Below are positions 44,594 through 56,627 of a DNA stretch of 64,000 bases, one piece after another (within the stretch, counting starts at the first letter, position 1; every line of letters begins with the position of its first letter). A program made the translations under genes and the position numbers. The notes beneath the pieces are model-generated. The model had not been told where the DNA came from and did not search any database. It saw nothing but the letters and a program-made list of their open reading frames with translations. Location: the NCBI GenBank assembly GCA_002104935.1, contig MCGT01000002.1:930001-994000 (forward strand). Reading direction: 5' to 3'. This DNA is from Hesseltinella vesiculosa (lineage: Eukaryota; Mucoromycota; Mucoromycetes; Mucorales; Cunninghamellaceae).

Positions 44594-45467
44594 ATGAGGC
44601 AGCACCGTTTTGGATTGATTTGGCTGTGGATGCTACTTCCTTTCATTGCTGCAGTTAGGTTTGATTTAGCAGCCGAGCAGGAACAGCTTGCTGTGGAGAA
44701 ATGCCTTTACCAATTCGTGCCTATGGATACCCAAGTTTACCTTACCATTGAGGTGGGTGATGGCTACAATCAACGCGTCGATGTGCTTGTAAGTACACTC
44801 AATCTCACCGTCCCATGATGAGTCATCCTGCAAGTCTTATTGACGCTTCATTTCTTGTGACTAGGTCAAAGGCGATGAACAACAACCCACAGTTTATTAC
44901 CGAAAAAAATCAGCACACGGCCGACTGATCAGCACATTCAACAGCGTGGCCGAAGGAAACATTGCTATATGTGTCACCAATGCCTTGGATTCAGGTGGGT
45001 CTATGAAAGGCGTGTTTTTTTTTAAAAAAAAAAAAAAAAAACTGATGGGCCATTTGCCTCCCTGTTCCGCGCGCAGGTTTTATGCAATCGCCTGAATACA
45101 GCCGATGGGTGGACATCAAGGTGGAAGTCGGTGCCGAGGCCAAATTTGAAACCATTGTCCAGACCGAAAAGCTGGGGCCAATGGAATTGGAATTACGACG
45201 ACTTGAAGCTGTGGTCAAAGAGATTATCGATGAAATGCAATACCTCAAGGGTCGTGAAGCTGAAATGCGAAACACCAACGGTAAATCCAAAGCGACGAGG
45301 GGAGAATGAAGCAAGGTATCCACGTTAATGCTATTTATTTTATAGAATCCACAAACACGCGCGTCAAATGGTTCAGCGTTGTCTCCTTGATCACCCTGAC
45401 CTCGCTTGGATCATGGCAAGTACTTTATCTACGGCGCTACTTCCGAAGAAAGAGATTGATCGACTAG
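44594..45467 (+). CDS. p24 family (emp24/gp25L) cargo receptor, probably Erv25 type
   Basis: p24 proteins cycle between ER and Golgi and select cargo, including GPI-anchored proteins, for COPII vesicles. Four exons (44594-44788, 44865-44994, 45077-45280, 45346-45467) give 216 aa. There is a signal peptide (MRQHRFGLIWLWMLLPFIAA), a GOLD domain with the two usual cysteines (EKCLYQFV and AICVTN), a coiled coil (MELELRRLEAVVKEIIDEMQ), a single membrane segment (WFSVVSLITLTSLGSWQVLYL) and a short cytosolic tail RRYFRRKRLID. The tail has an aromatic followed by basic residues, as in COPI/COPII-binding tails. The stop codon is only 72 bp from the converging aminotransferase stop. Confidence 0.92.
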
Positions 45468-45539
45468 CTTGTGCAAGTTCGCGATTTTTTATGGGAATAA
45501 AAAAGGAATACAGCGACTTGGAAGACGCGTGGTTTTTAT

Positions 45540-46949
45540 TTAGTCTTTGCGGAGCTCTTGACACACCTTGGCAGCTGCATGGGCACCTTTTTTGAAATCG
45601 TCGATGGTGAGGTACACTTGGGCACAAGCACGCATCCACCATTTGCCGCTGTTCTTGAAAGGGGACACCATGACATGGTGGTCGTAGACCAGCTTGGTCA
45701 TGATTTGACGACCAAAGTCGGCATCCGAGACACCGGCAGGCGTTGTGATGGGTAGTTCCACGTTCACCATCGAGGCTGTCAGCGTGCCTTGTTCATTTTC
45801 CATCACCTGTGTACCCAAGATCTTGGCCATCAAGGCACCGCCTTGTACAGCCAAGTCATGGTTGTGTTTCATAATGGCTTCTTCACCACCGAGAGACTCG
45901 CGGTAAGCCAAGGCTACGAGAGAAAAAGCATTTGTCAGCGCTCGGCCAGCTACTTTGCAAAGCCGCTTTTACCTGCTTCGACACAAAAATAGTTGGAGTG
46001 ATCGATGGTGCCTGGGGAGGCGAATTCCTTTTCAAAAGAGGAGAAATCCGAAGCGTTGGTGTGGTTGACATAAAAGCTGTTCACCGTTTGAGGGTGGAGT
46101 GCACCTTGGTGAGATTTCTTCACATACAAAGCAGCGAACCCTCGAGGAACAAAAAGCCATTTGTGGCAGTTTGTGAAGAAAAAGTCGGGATCCAATGTCT
46201 CGAGATTGACAGGGATTTGGCCTTTGTGAAAAAAGGATGAGTTCTCTCGATGATGATTAATTTTTATCATTTGATTTTTTACCAACGACATGGGCGCCAT
46301 CAGCAACAGTGACGATGTTCTTGCTCTTGAAGAGCCGCTGAAGTTCCTCATAAGGCATAACTGCGCCAGGCAAGGAGCTGATGAGATCATAAACGGCCAA
46401 TCGAATGTCCTTGTGCTCTTCCAATTTCTCTTTTGTGGCAGCAACGATTTCTTCATGGCTCAAAGGGAATTCCAAATGCACGGGCACTAGCTCAATCTTT
46501 TTGGTATCACGAACGTATTCCAATGTAGAGTTCACGTTGACATAGCCTTGGGTGTACTGAAGGCATCATGTTCATTTAGAAGACCGTTTGGCATGCGCCA
46601 CTTTTTTTTCAATGCCCGTTTTCCCACGTTCACTTACGTAGAGGACCTTGTCACCTTCGTTGAAGGGGAAGTTACGCAAGATAATGTTGGCAGCTGAGGA
46701 GGCGTTGTAGCAGAAGATCAGGTCATCGGCTGGGCAGTGCAAAAGTCCAGCAATTAGTTCCCGGCTCTTGCGCAGTTCAGGGTACATTTCCAAGCGCATC
46801 CAACGGTCAGGGAAGGCTTCGGTCTTGTCTTGGTATTCGCGTTGGACCTTTTGAACTGCACGTGGGAATACACCATACGATCCATGATTCAAAGGAACAT
46901 ACTCGGGTTCAAATAAAAAGTCTTGTCGCACCTTGGCACCATCAATCAT
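45540..46949 (-). CDS. PLP-dependent class V aminotransferase (isopenicillin N epimerase-like)
   Basis: A fold-type I pyridoxal-phosphate enzyme of the class V family, which includes cysteine desulfurases, isopenicillin N epimerase-like proteins and the ergothioneine C-S lyase Egt2. About four exons run from ATG 46949 to TAA 45540 (roughly 420 aa). It begins with the family segment FLFEPEYVPLNHGSYG. PLP-binding blocks include CYNASSAANIILRNF, the aspartate in VADGAHVVGQIPVNL and the Schiff-base lysine in FFFTNCHKWLFVPRG. The substrate cannot be told from sequence. Ergothioneine or cysteine-derived sulphur metabolism is plausible by family only. No targeting peptide is evident. Confidence 0.85.
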
Positions 46950-48121
46950 TTTGTTTTTCTAAGTGTGGGAACGAAAAAGTTCGTGTTAAAAAAAAAAGAA
47001 AAGGAAAAAAGAAAAGGAAAAAGTGGCGGGATCGCGTTTTTATTTTATTTTTTTGAACATAAAATATGCTCAAGCTGATTGAGATGCCGTTTTCTCGGTT
47101 ACGATTTTGGTTGGTTGCCCGTGAGAGATCATAAAAGGAGCAACAATGAATCATGATTGTCAAAAAGAAAGTCACAGCTTATCAATCAATTCGGTGTCCC
47201 GGAACTCGGGTAGTCCAGCATGAAAAAAAGGGTCGACCTCACCTGACAATGGCACGCAGCGAAAAAAAAAAAAAGCAGCAAGAAAAAAAACATCTAAAAA
47301 TAACGAAAAAAGATTCAAGCGGAAACATAAAAAAAAAACCCTCTTGGCTAAGCTTCATTAGAGACGGGGCGATCACATTTTTAAGACTAAAGAAATGACG
47401 AAAGAATGAGGGATGCATGATTTATTGATGGGTAACCATGGCAACCACGCGACGAGGAGGCAAATTGGGTAAACCTCAAGGTTTTTCTTTTCCAAACGAC
47501 CTCGCCTGCCAAATTTCACGTGCAGCTTCTAAATTTAGACACATCGTGTCACCGCCAAAAAAGGGGCAGAAGAAAAAAGGCCTTTGGGCAATTAAGCCCA
47601 ATTGCAGACAGCACTGAACAAACCGAGTTCTTTTGGATTCTGTAAAAAGAACAGAAATATAATAGTTAATATCAAGAGTTCCAATTAATAAACCTTGGAA
47701 GCGTTTTCAGTGCCAAACCGGCTTCACTTTTCAACAAAATAACTTGCGTTTTTTGGCTTGACTGTCGGCGTCTTTTTTTTTTTTTGCACAATGACGTTCC
47801 ATGCTCGATCCTTTGAAGCTTATTTTTCCATTTGAACAAACCAAGCAATCATGCATTTTCCAAAGTGTTTGTTCAAGAGTGCATACACAAAGTCTAGTAT
47901 ATATATTAAATGGATTATTTTCACAAGTTAAAAAAAAAAAAAATGTGTATCAACACGAGGTCGAGTGGGCACTGAAAAACTGGTGTTGAAATTCGGGATT
48001 GACACTTTCCTTCTTTCTTTTTTGCTCTTTTTCCTTCCCATCTCACTTATTTCATCTTTCTACCTCTTTCCACCCCCTCCTTCACTCCTTCCCTTCTTTT
48101 TGATTAATTGTGACAGCAGTG
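46950..48121. promoter_or_regulatory. Long divergent intergenic region of aminotransferase and kinase
   Basis: About 1.2 kb without a gene. It contains several A-rich blocks, an X-box at 47432-47445, and a CT-rich leader (about 48005-48110) before the kinase start. Promoters of both flanking genes must lie here. Confidence 0.5.
47432..47445. promoter_or_regulatory. RFX X-box between aminotransferase and kinase
   Basis: GTAACCATGGCAAC fits the X-box consensus GTNRCC-AT-RGYAAC fully. It lies about 480 bp upstream of the aminotransferase start and 680 bp upstream of the kinase start. RFX binding is inferred from the motif alone. Confidence 0.55.
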
Positions 48122-50514
48122 ATGGTCGATGCTAATCCTACCAAGAAAGACCCTGTCAAAGATCCTTCTCCAAATAGCAGCAGTAATGCACTTCCTCCGC
48201 AATCCAATCACGAACCTCACGCCCGCTATCAACAAAAAGTCATTGGCAACTATTCCCTTACCGAGAGTCTAGGAAAGGGCTCCATGGGGAAAGTAAAACT
48301 GGGTGTCCATAACGTCACCGGTGAAAAGGTAACATCAATTCATCCCATCCAACCCCCCCTTTTTTTTTGTATTGCCACCGTTTTATATTGATCCCCCCCC
48401 TTTTTTTTTACCACGCTAAAAAGATTGCCATCAAGATCGTACCTCGAGCCAACTTTGCACAGTTCAAGACCAATCCTGGCAACAAGACGGCCAAGCAGAT
48501 TGCCAAGGAATATGCACGCGAAGAAAACCGAGAAATGCGAACGATCCGGGAAGCCCATATGATGATGCTGTTACGCCATCCCAACATTGTTGGTCTCAAG
48601 GACTTGGTTGTAGCTGGCCCCTACTTTTATATCCTGATGGACTATGTCAATGGTGGTCAACTGTTACACTACATTGTCAAACGTCAACGCCTGTCCGAAA
48701 AACGGGCCCGGAGCTTCGCCCGCCAGATCGTTAGCGCCCTGGATTACATGCACCGCAACAGTTTGGTGCATCGTGACCTCAAGATCGAAAATATCCTCAT
48801 CGACAAGGCCGGCCGCAAAATCAAGATCATCGACTTTGGCCTCAGCAATTTGTTCTGTCCTGAACGTCAATTGACTACGTATTGTGGCTCACTTTACTTT
48901 GCTGCCCCTGAATTGCTACGGGCCACCCCCTACTATGGCCCCGAAGTCGATATCTGGAGTCTGGGCGTCGTCATCTATGTCATGGTTACCGGTACTGTCC
49001 CCTTTGACGACAAATCCATGCCCGGCCTGCACGAAAAAATCAAGAAAGGCGAGGTCAACTTCCCGGCACACCTCAGCGATGACTGCGTTGATTTGTTGCG
49101 CCGCATCTTCATCACCGATCCTGCCCAACGCATCTACCTCTCCGATATTTGCCTACATCCTTGGATGAACTTGGAACTGCCGCCCATCCGCAATCACCTG
49201 CCTGTGCGTGCCCCTCTGACCTTGCCACTGGAGGCCCAAACGATCGACCAAATGTCACACGGCATGGGCTTGGGCACGCCTGAGGACATCGCCAGCAAAC
49301 TCGACGTCATTGTGCAGTCGCCTGTGTACCAAGATGCTGCCCAGCTGGTACATGAGCACCAAGTCAAGCCTGCCACTCTGGCTAACGACGACACGCCGCC
49401 CTTCTATGACGATCCGCAGTCCATCCCGGCCGCTTACCATCCCCTGGTGTCTGTGTATCACTTGACCCAGGAACGTCGCCTGCACGCGCTCGAGTCCGGC
49501 CCTGTTAAACGTCCTACCGGCTCCCTATCGCGAAAGGCCTCGGTCGACTCGGTTGCTTCGATGGGCTCCAACCCTGGCAGCCAAGTGTCTCTGCCGCTGG
49601 ATGATCCAATTCACAAGGCTGCCGACCATGACCCCAGCCGCAAGATCAACGATATCCCCTTGAGCCATATGGTTCAGCCCACCAAGACCGGCTCCTCCAA
49701 CGTTGTGATGCAATCGTCCGACTACCTCGGCCGAATTCAGCGCTGGCTTCGCTCATCCACGTCACAGCACCATCTGGAGGACCACGCCACCACCAGTATC
49801 TCTACAGCGGCATCTCACCACACTACTCATACATCGCCTCTGACCCAGCATGTCACCAATGCCTTGACCGACGATGATGACACTTCTTCCCGCCCACGGT
49901 CCAAGCCGCCCTCCCCCAGCCAAGACCCCACCCCCACCAGCTCTCTCGAGCCCACCAACCTCACCGCCCAACCTCTGCAAGCCCGTTCGTTATTGCGCAA
50001 GATTTCACTGGTCATGCTCCGCCGCGGCGCTTCGCACAAGAGTAATAAGAGCAATGACAGTAACGGCAGCTCCCAACACGTCCCCGAGTCGTCTTCCAAC
50101 AGCAACCCTTCACCCATTTCCACGCCGCTGCTCACTGCCTCCAATGCTAACCATCCCACCATCGCTGCCGTTCAACCCCCCACGCCTACCTTCATACCGT
50201 CCTCGTCTGGTCATGGTCCTGGTCAACTCTTCAAACCGTCCGCCCCTCCCTCGCCCACGCCCATGCCCAGCAAGTCCATGGCCTTGCCTGCTTCCGTCAT
50301 AGACCGACCATTGCCTCCCCTGCCTGCGGCTCCCTCTGCCTCCACCTCCACCATGAACACCCCCAAACTTAGAACCCGCAATCGATCCGCCTCCACCGCC
50401 TCAGCCTCTCAAACCATCTCCAACCTCTCCATCAAACTCGGTGCCTTGTTGAATCGGTCTACTTCCTACAACAAGAAAAGCCCAAAGCATTCCCCTACCA
50501 CTTCTGCAAATTAG
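48122..50514 (+). CDS. Ser/Thr protein kinase of the Kin1/Kin2 (PAR-1/MARK) type
   Basis: Kin1/Kin2 kinases act at the plasma membrane in polarity, exocytosis and ER-stress signalling. Two exons (48122-48328, 48424-50514) give 765 aa. I chose ATG 48122 (MVDANPTKK), the first in frame. The kinase domain begins SLGKGSMGKVKLG (about residue 47). It has the lysine in KIAIKIVPR, a 30-residue insert before EAHMMMLLRHPN, the catalytic loop VHRDLKIEN, DFGLSNLF and CGSLYFAAPELL, and ends LHPWMN. CGSLYFAAPELL and GPEVDIWSLG are Kin1-like, as is the post-kinase APLTLPLEAQTIDQM. The remaining 400 residues are Ser/Pro/Thr-rich; I do not recognise the KA1 domain that usually closes this family. Confidence 0.88.
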
Positions 50515-50811
50515 TCTAGCTCACCCTTTCCAATGAAATGAAAAAGCAATTGCTCTTAATGAATGTATGACTCCAGTAACTTGGTCACTCTCGATGATTT
50601 TTTTTTTTTTTTTGATTTGACGATCAAGCACTTCCTTTTTTTATTTCATAATGCGAAGGGGACAAGAAAAGAAGACGACAAAAGTTTGGAACAAAGAAAT
50701 GATATCGAGGGAGTAGATCCTTTTTTTAAAGGTCAAAAAAAAGAGGGATGGATTTGCATAAAATAACGAATGGGCGTGATGAAGATTTGGAGAGGCGAGA
50801 AGATGTTTGAT
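50515..50811. other. Convergent spacer between kinase and uL2 genes
   Basis: AT-rich, with a 16-base poly(T) near 50599-50614. No gene. Polyadenylation sites of both genes are expected here. Confidence 0.5.
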
Positions 50812-51633
50812 TTATTCCTTGATCTTCTTGGTACCACGGAGCAAACCAGTACGACGGGCAGCAATGAGACCGACCTTTTGACCAGAGGGGGCATCGCGAG
50901 CCATGGTAGAGGCGTGACCAATGTGTTGATGGTTACCACCACCGTGAGGATGGTCCACGGGGTTCATGGCAACACCACGGGTCTTGGGCCAGGAGTTACG
51001 CTTGGCCTTGTACTTGTGGTAGGCACGACCGGCCTTCAACAGGGGCTTGTCAATACGACCACCACCAGCAACGATACCAATGGCAGCACGGGCGCTGGAG
51101 GCAACGATCTTCTTGGAGCCAGAGGGAAGACGGATACGGGTCTTGCCATCTTCACCGTGACCGATGATGGTGGCATAGTTGCCGGAGGTACGGGCCAAAG
51201 CACCACGGTCACCAACCTTTTCTTCGACGTTACAGATAACGGTACCTTCGGGCATGGAGCTCACAGGCAAGACGTTACCAATGCTCAAAGAAGCCTTCTT
51301 ACCGGCATACACAAATTGACCAGTGTACATACCTTCGGTGGCAATGAAGGTTTCGGTACGGAGCTTGTAACTATCAAAAAACCAACGTTGAGTGCTTCAA
51401 GAAAAAAAAAAACAAAACAAAATAGCTTACCGGTAAGGATCACGGAAGACAACCTTGGCAAGGGGAGCACCACGGCCGGGATCGTGAATGATTTCCTTGA
51501 CAATACCACGGATATAACCATGACGTTCAGCAAAATCGAAAGTGCGGAACTTGGCAGCGCCCTTGCGACCGACGGTGTGAGCCTTGAAGATACTGCCAGC
51601 ACCTTTACGTTGTGCACGAATAACACGACCCAT
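50812..51633 (-). CDS. RPL2: 60S ribosomal protein uL2 (RPL2/L8)
   Basis: uL2 lies near the peptidyl-transferase centre of the large subunit. Two exons: the first from 51633 to about 51433, the second from about 51370 to 50812, about 253 aa. It starts [20 protein letters not shown] and carries the invariant histidine block [19 protein letters not shown] needed for peptide-bond formation. It ends [13 protein letters not shown]. Codon use is strongly biased. The first intron has an A-rich tract close to its end. It is divergent from the CINP-like gene. Confidence 0.97.
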
Positions 51634-52064
51634 TTCTAATACTATCAAAGCACATACATATACATAGAACACCGTTAGTATACGAACATTCTTTCCTGGC
51701 TCGACCATGCAACATGCTGAATGAAGAAAAAGCGATCGACTTTTTTTTTTTTCGGCAAGCATCCATCCATCCATCCATTCCCTTTTTCTTCTTTCTCTTT
51801 TATCATCGTTGTCATAATGATATCACTGTTGTTCATCCATGCTGCTGATCGTTGCCGTGCTGCGTCCTTTTGGTCATTATAACCAAGCATTACCTTTTTA
51901 TGAGATTGGGAGAGAGGAAGAAGAAGAAAAAAAAAATTGGTTTGCGGCCAGGAATTAATGGGCACACGGCCTCAAAATTTTAGCCAATCAAGGCGCCGAA
52001 TCAAAAATGGCAGCCAAAAAAAAAAAAAAAAAAAAAAAGAAAAGCCTACCCCACTTCCTTTCCA
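51634..52064. promoter_or_regulatory. Divergent promoter region of uL2 and the CINP-like gene
   Basis: Includes a tetranucleotide run (CATC repeated five times, near 51761-51778), poly(T) and a 19-base poly(A) run at about 52016-52038 just before the CINP-like start. No gene is seen. A uL2 5' leader intron is possible. Confidence 0.45.
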
Positions 52065-52712
52065 ATGCAACATCAAGAGATCGCCCTTCGCAAGTCGGTC
52101 ATGCAGCTTTTGACGAGGGCAGAGAAACTTTGCCAATCATGGGATGTTTATCAATCCAAGACGTTGAACCTTCTCCACACTGTGCATAATCTCGATCAGC
52201 AACGAGCCCTCACCCTTGACAACGCCACCGACAAACTTCAACATACCCTTCTCATCGATGAGCCTCATTTCCTATTCAAACAAACCTGCCGCTACGAATC
52301 GGCCTTAAAGCAGCTAGATGTGTTTTTCAAATCCACTTGGCAAGCACTCATGGACGATTGGGAAAAACTAGAACATGAAGCCAACCACACATTCATAAAA
52401 TTTAACGCATCCTGCCCGCCGACTTCCAAACCCGTACCATTGTCGTCCCAAGCTTTAATCCAAGTCGCCTCAGTGTCTCCTTCTCAAGCTCAGCAATGGA
52501 TCCAAACCCTGAAATCGCACTATGCCTCGCAGTTCCATACCAAACGCATGCTCCTGCTCGACCTGACAGCCTCAGAGCACCCCATGCCTTTAGATACCCT
52601 CCTCACTCAGTGGTCTCACCAGTCCTATCTGCATCATCTCTCTCTCCCTACACTCCTCTCCGAACGTATTCTACTGTACAAACAAATCAAAGCTGCCATT
52701 GAAGCTGCTTAA
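52065..52712 (+). CDS. CINP-like protein (CDK2-interacting protein family)
   Basis: One exon of 215 aa starting MQHQEIALRKSVMQLL. In animals CINP is a small protein linked to CDC7/CDK2, replication origins, ATR signalling and ribosome maturation. The order of elements fits: an N-terminal helix QLLTRAEKLCQSWDVYQSKT (compare ADWHNLILKWE...), a central helical part, and a C-terminal block LKSHYASQFHTKRMLLLDL then LLTQWSHQSYL, matching the YRKELLLKRTVAKEL...LSMWLHQPYV segment of human CINP. Identity is low, so this is an inference from pattern. It could be an unrelated helical protein. The stop is 65 bp from the converging ELP2 stop. Confidence 0.6.
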   Translation: MQHQEIALRKSVMQLLTRAEKLCQSWDVYQSKTLNLLHTVHNLDQQRALTLDNATDKLQHTLLIDEPHFLFKQTCRYESALKQLDVFFKSTWQALMDDWEKLEHEANHTFIKFNASCPPTSKPVPLSSQALIQVASVSPSQAQQWIQTLKSHYASQFHTKRMLLLDLTASEHPMPLDTLLTQWSHQSYLHHLSLPTLLSERILLYKQIKAAIEAA

Positions 52713-52777
52713 TCAGCGAAGCACCGTCTACCCATTTTTATTTTTCTCAATTAAATACGACCATCTTTGCCTCGAGT

Positions 52778-55700
52778 CTACTCGACATTCAATATCCTGA
52801 CCGAGTGATCTTCGCCTCCGGATGCCAGTTGGAGCTTGTCCTTTGTAATACGCCAAGCTAAGGATCGGACCACACCCGCATGGCACAGCCTAAAGGAAAA
52901 AGAGAGAGAGATAAAGGGTGATCAGTGTCTATGGCAGCTTGCGCTCTCCGGCACGCCTACCTTGGATCTACAGAGCAAACCATTTCCCAAGCATCGGCCG
53001 ATTCACTAGGACCCGCCCATAATTGCAGCTGGCCATTCTCCAACCCAACGGCCAAGAGGTATCTAATAAAGCAACGCATCATGTCAGCACCCTTGTCTTC
53101 CTCACATCCACATCTCATGCTTTCCAACTTACCGTCCGTCTTTCAAGGCAGGAGCAAAGTCTAGAGCTGTCACGGCTTCAGTGCATTTGAGAGTGGCCAC
53201 ACACGCCCATTCGGGGCTGGTGAGGTCTTGCTGGGCAGGCTGTTGCCAGATCTTGACGGTCTTGTCGCGGGAGCCGGTGGCAAACAGACGATCATCGTGA
53301 CTCCAGCTGGCGTCCCAGATGATACGGGCATGGGCCTTGTTCTTGGCCACCAGGTCGTACTGAGGTGCGCCGTCTTGTTCGAGTCGGCGCGAAAGCGACC
53401 ACAGTCGGTCGCGTGACACAGTCAACAGCCATTGGTCATTGTGCGAGAAGCGTACGCGTGTCACCGTCAAGGTGTGGGCAGCCACCTTTTGATCGAGTTC
53501 CTTCCAGGTCTTGGTTTCAAAGAGTCGCACGATCGCATGTTCGGGACTGGCGGCTTTGCAGGCGGTGGCAATCACGCGGCCATCATGGCTAGCATCCACA
53601 CACATCACCTCGTACAAGTGGCCGTACAGTTTCTCCATTTCGGGCCAGAGTGTGTGCTGGATCAGGTGCTCCTCAAAGGGCGGCTGGACCATAGTGTCGA
53701 CCAGGGCGGTGGGGGTTGCCGAAGCGTGAGCATAGCTCTGCATCGTGGTATGATTTTCGTCGGCATCGGTCATGGCTTGGATGTCGGTTTCAAACACAGC
53801 CTTGTTCGACAGGCCGAGGGCTGGCAGGTTGGCACCGAGAGGTCGGCTGGCGGTTTCTTGCTGGAGCTCGTCGTTAGCTGTCAATTCGGCCAAGCTGACC
53901 ACGCATGCCTGGGGTGCATCAAACAGGCGCAGCACTTTTTCGTCAGCCCCGCTCACAAACTGCCACTTGTCAGTAAAGGCCAAGCACTTGAGATCGTAAC
54001 CATGCACTTGAGGTCTGCCCATTTCATGCCAAGTGCTGATCTGGCGATCACCCACTGTTCGCTGCCATGGTGCATACAGGCGCGTCGTTTGGTCCAAGCT
54101 GACAGACACAAGGTATCGTGATTTAGGATCCCATGCGACTTGCTCCACCGATCGAAAATGGCCACTGATCGTCACCTGAGGCGACCAGCGGTTGAGATCT
54201 AAAAAATTAGAAATGTCGGTCAGCGGGGTGAAAGGCAGAACTCATTGAAAAGGACATACCAGATTCCTTCCACAGGTGGAACGAGCCATTGGCGCCATAG
54301 GACAGCGCATGCTTGCCATCAGGACTGAACATGGCTCCACAAAAGCCAAGAGCAGCATTGCCACCGATGTCGCCCATGCGTACGTCATTGACCCACACCC
54401 CAGACGCAGCATCAGGACTCCAGATCATCATGGACTTGTCGCTCGAGGCAGAGATCAAGCGAAGAGGTTGGTCATAGCCTTGGCCATCTCGGACAGGTCG
54501 AGCCCAGGATACACTGAACACCCAATCATCATGGCCCATCAGAAGTGCCTCAAACATGATAGTGTACGCTTTCTTTTGCCCTTGACCTTGCTCCACCTGA
54601 ATCATGTGTGCCTTGGTGCTCAATTGCGCGTCATCCTCAGCACTGCGAAAACAAAAATTACGATGGAGGGTCAGCTTCGATTCATGCCTGATGCTCTGTA
54701 GAATCGTTTACATTTCTTTCAATGCTTGTTTCAGGTCATGGACGTCTTGAGGCTGCTGATCGATGGAAGCCGATGGGGAAGTGCTTGAGATAGCTTCGGT
54801 AGGCGAGATTTTCCAAATGCGGATGTATCGGTCTTGAGAGCCACTGGCCAGGATCAGGTCGCCCTTGCGCAAGGTGTGGGTCTGGTTGACTTCATTGTCA
54901 GCAAAGGAACCCGTGTAAGTTGTGAACGCTAATGATCGGACCCAGTTGTCATGGCCTTGCAACGAATATACTTTTTCAAATGCCTTTTGTTCCTGTTGAT
55001 ATACGTAAATGTTGATGACTTTGTCGGTGTGGCCACTGGCAATCACAGGAGCTAAAAGAGGGAGGGAGGTTATTCGTACGATGCCTATACCAAGCCTCTA
55101 TGTTATACTTGACGATCCAGGAAGGTAGGCTAGGGCTAAGGACATGGGGTATTTGTTGCCGCAGTTGATCGTCTGGACACACTCGACTTGATCTATTTTT
55201 TCGACAGACCCAAGTAAGATTACATGGTATTGCTCTCTTCGTATACTCTCTCCCACCCTATAGAAGAGCTGACATTACCTGAGGCGCCGTCTTGAACAGT
55301 ACGTTCCCAAATCCGAATAGTACCATCGGCTGAACCAGTGACGATAAGATCCTTGTCGCCTTGGACTCGTTCGACATTGAGCGTGGCGATGGTTTCCACA
55401 GCGCCAGTCGATCCAGTCAAGGTGGCTGAATTGATCCACTGTCCATTGTGCAGTTTCCAAATCTTGGCCGTATTGTCGGCTGATCCGGACACAATGGCTA
55501 GCTGATCAGGGTTCGTGTCGTAGCCTGAATGTGAATTGGTAGTGCCAAAGGAAATGCACAGAATAAGCTCTCTACCTGTCTGTTCATGGTTCATGGTTTG
55601 ATTGTTTTCTTCTTGCTTACCTCTTTCAATGAAATCAACACAGATCACACGACCGCTGTGGCCGGGCAGCGTTTCTTTGATGCCCTGATTGCTAGGATCC

Positions 55701-55885
55701 TGAATTGTCAAAATAGAAATAAAATCAGTGACATTCAAAAGAGAGATCTACGCCTTTACCAAAGGGTTGTAGATGGCTACAAACTTGTCAGCGCCGAAAG
55801 CAACTAGTCCAGTCGATGACCAGGCTGCTGCTTGAGTCGTGCTGTTGCACCCAATTGATACGTATTCACTGGTGACGCTAAGCAT
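52778..55885 (-). CDS. ELP2: Elongator complex subunit ELP2
   Basis: ELP2 is the double WD40 beta-propeller scaffold of Elongator, which makes the wobble-uridine cm5U34 modifications of tRNA. About eight exons from ATG 55885 to TAG 52778 give roughly 830 aa. The N-terminal propeller opens with NSTTQAAAWSSTGLVAFGA and contains LAIVSGSADNTAKIWKL and GHDNWVRSLAFTTYTG. The second propeller contains ISGHFRSVEQVAWDPKSRYL, DQTTRLYAPW and the highly diagnostic HGYDLKCLAF...FVSGADEKVLR. NTLWPE..KLYGH and SRDRLWSLSR also match animal ELP2 (order LWPE, KLYGHGYE, SRDRTWSL). The end has LASGGEDHSVRILNVE. The ATG was chosen because no in-frame ATG lies upstream in the exon. Confidence 0.95.
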
Positions 55886-56627
55886 GACACTAGAGTAAAA
55901 AGTAAAAAAGCTAGAAGAAGAAGAAAAAAAAAAACGCAGCCGCCAACAAACAGCCGCCTTCCATTTTTGAAAAGGCTGGCGGCAAATGAATACTTCGAGG
56001 AACGAGGCGCCTACTTGAGTTTTCAAGCACCCAACGACGTGCTTGTCCTTGTCCACCTTTTGATTGAAATATTCTTTCCACAAAGCCTATCAACCCTTGA
56101 CTGATATCGCAGCCTTGGTACCAGCATCATTGGCTTTGCTGCTCGCGCTCTTATTTCTGAAATAAAATTGACGTGTAATTCTTTACTTTGTTCCAACAGT
56201 GGAAATACAGACAATTGCTTCATTTTGAGAGTGTGCTTAAAGCAAGAGGGCTCAATGCCTCCTGGGGAAGATATTTTTTCTGGTTTTTTTTTTTTTTTTG
56301 CTGTACTTTGGCATTGATCTAGCTAGCTAGCTAGACCTTGTGGGTCTAGCTCTCCAGGATATGGAGAGCCTTGTGGCTTCAGTCATGGCTTACATAGGGC
56401 AAATCATGGAGGATGAACTTTTTAGGAGTGTCAATGAATTTTGGCTCATTGAAAGTCTGTCCAAGGCGATCCAACCCGTCCAAGAGAGCACTTCGCTGAT
56501 TCTTGCCTTGCTGCCAGCAACCAAAAAGGCATATGCGGAGGCTGAATGTGGAAATCCATTTTTTTCTTCAATTCGAAAAAAAAGATGCAACTATGCACAG
56601 CACGTTTGAGTGATGGGATCGATCTTA
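55886..56627. other. ELP2 upstream region
   Basis: No supported gene. A run of CTAG units (GATCTAGCTAGCTAGCTAGA, about 56316-56335) and a 19-base poly(T) lie here. The open frame from about 56358 (MESLVASVMAYIGQIMEDEL...) looks protein-like for about 80 residues, but I find no partner exon or known domain. Confidence 0.4.
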
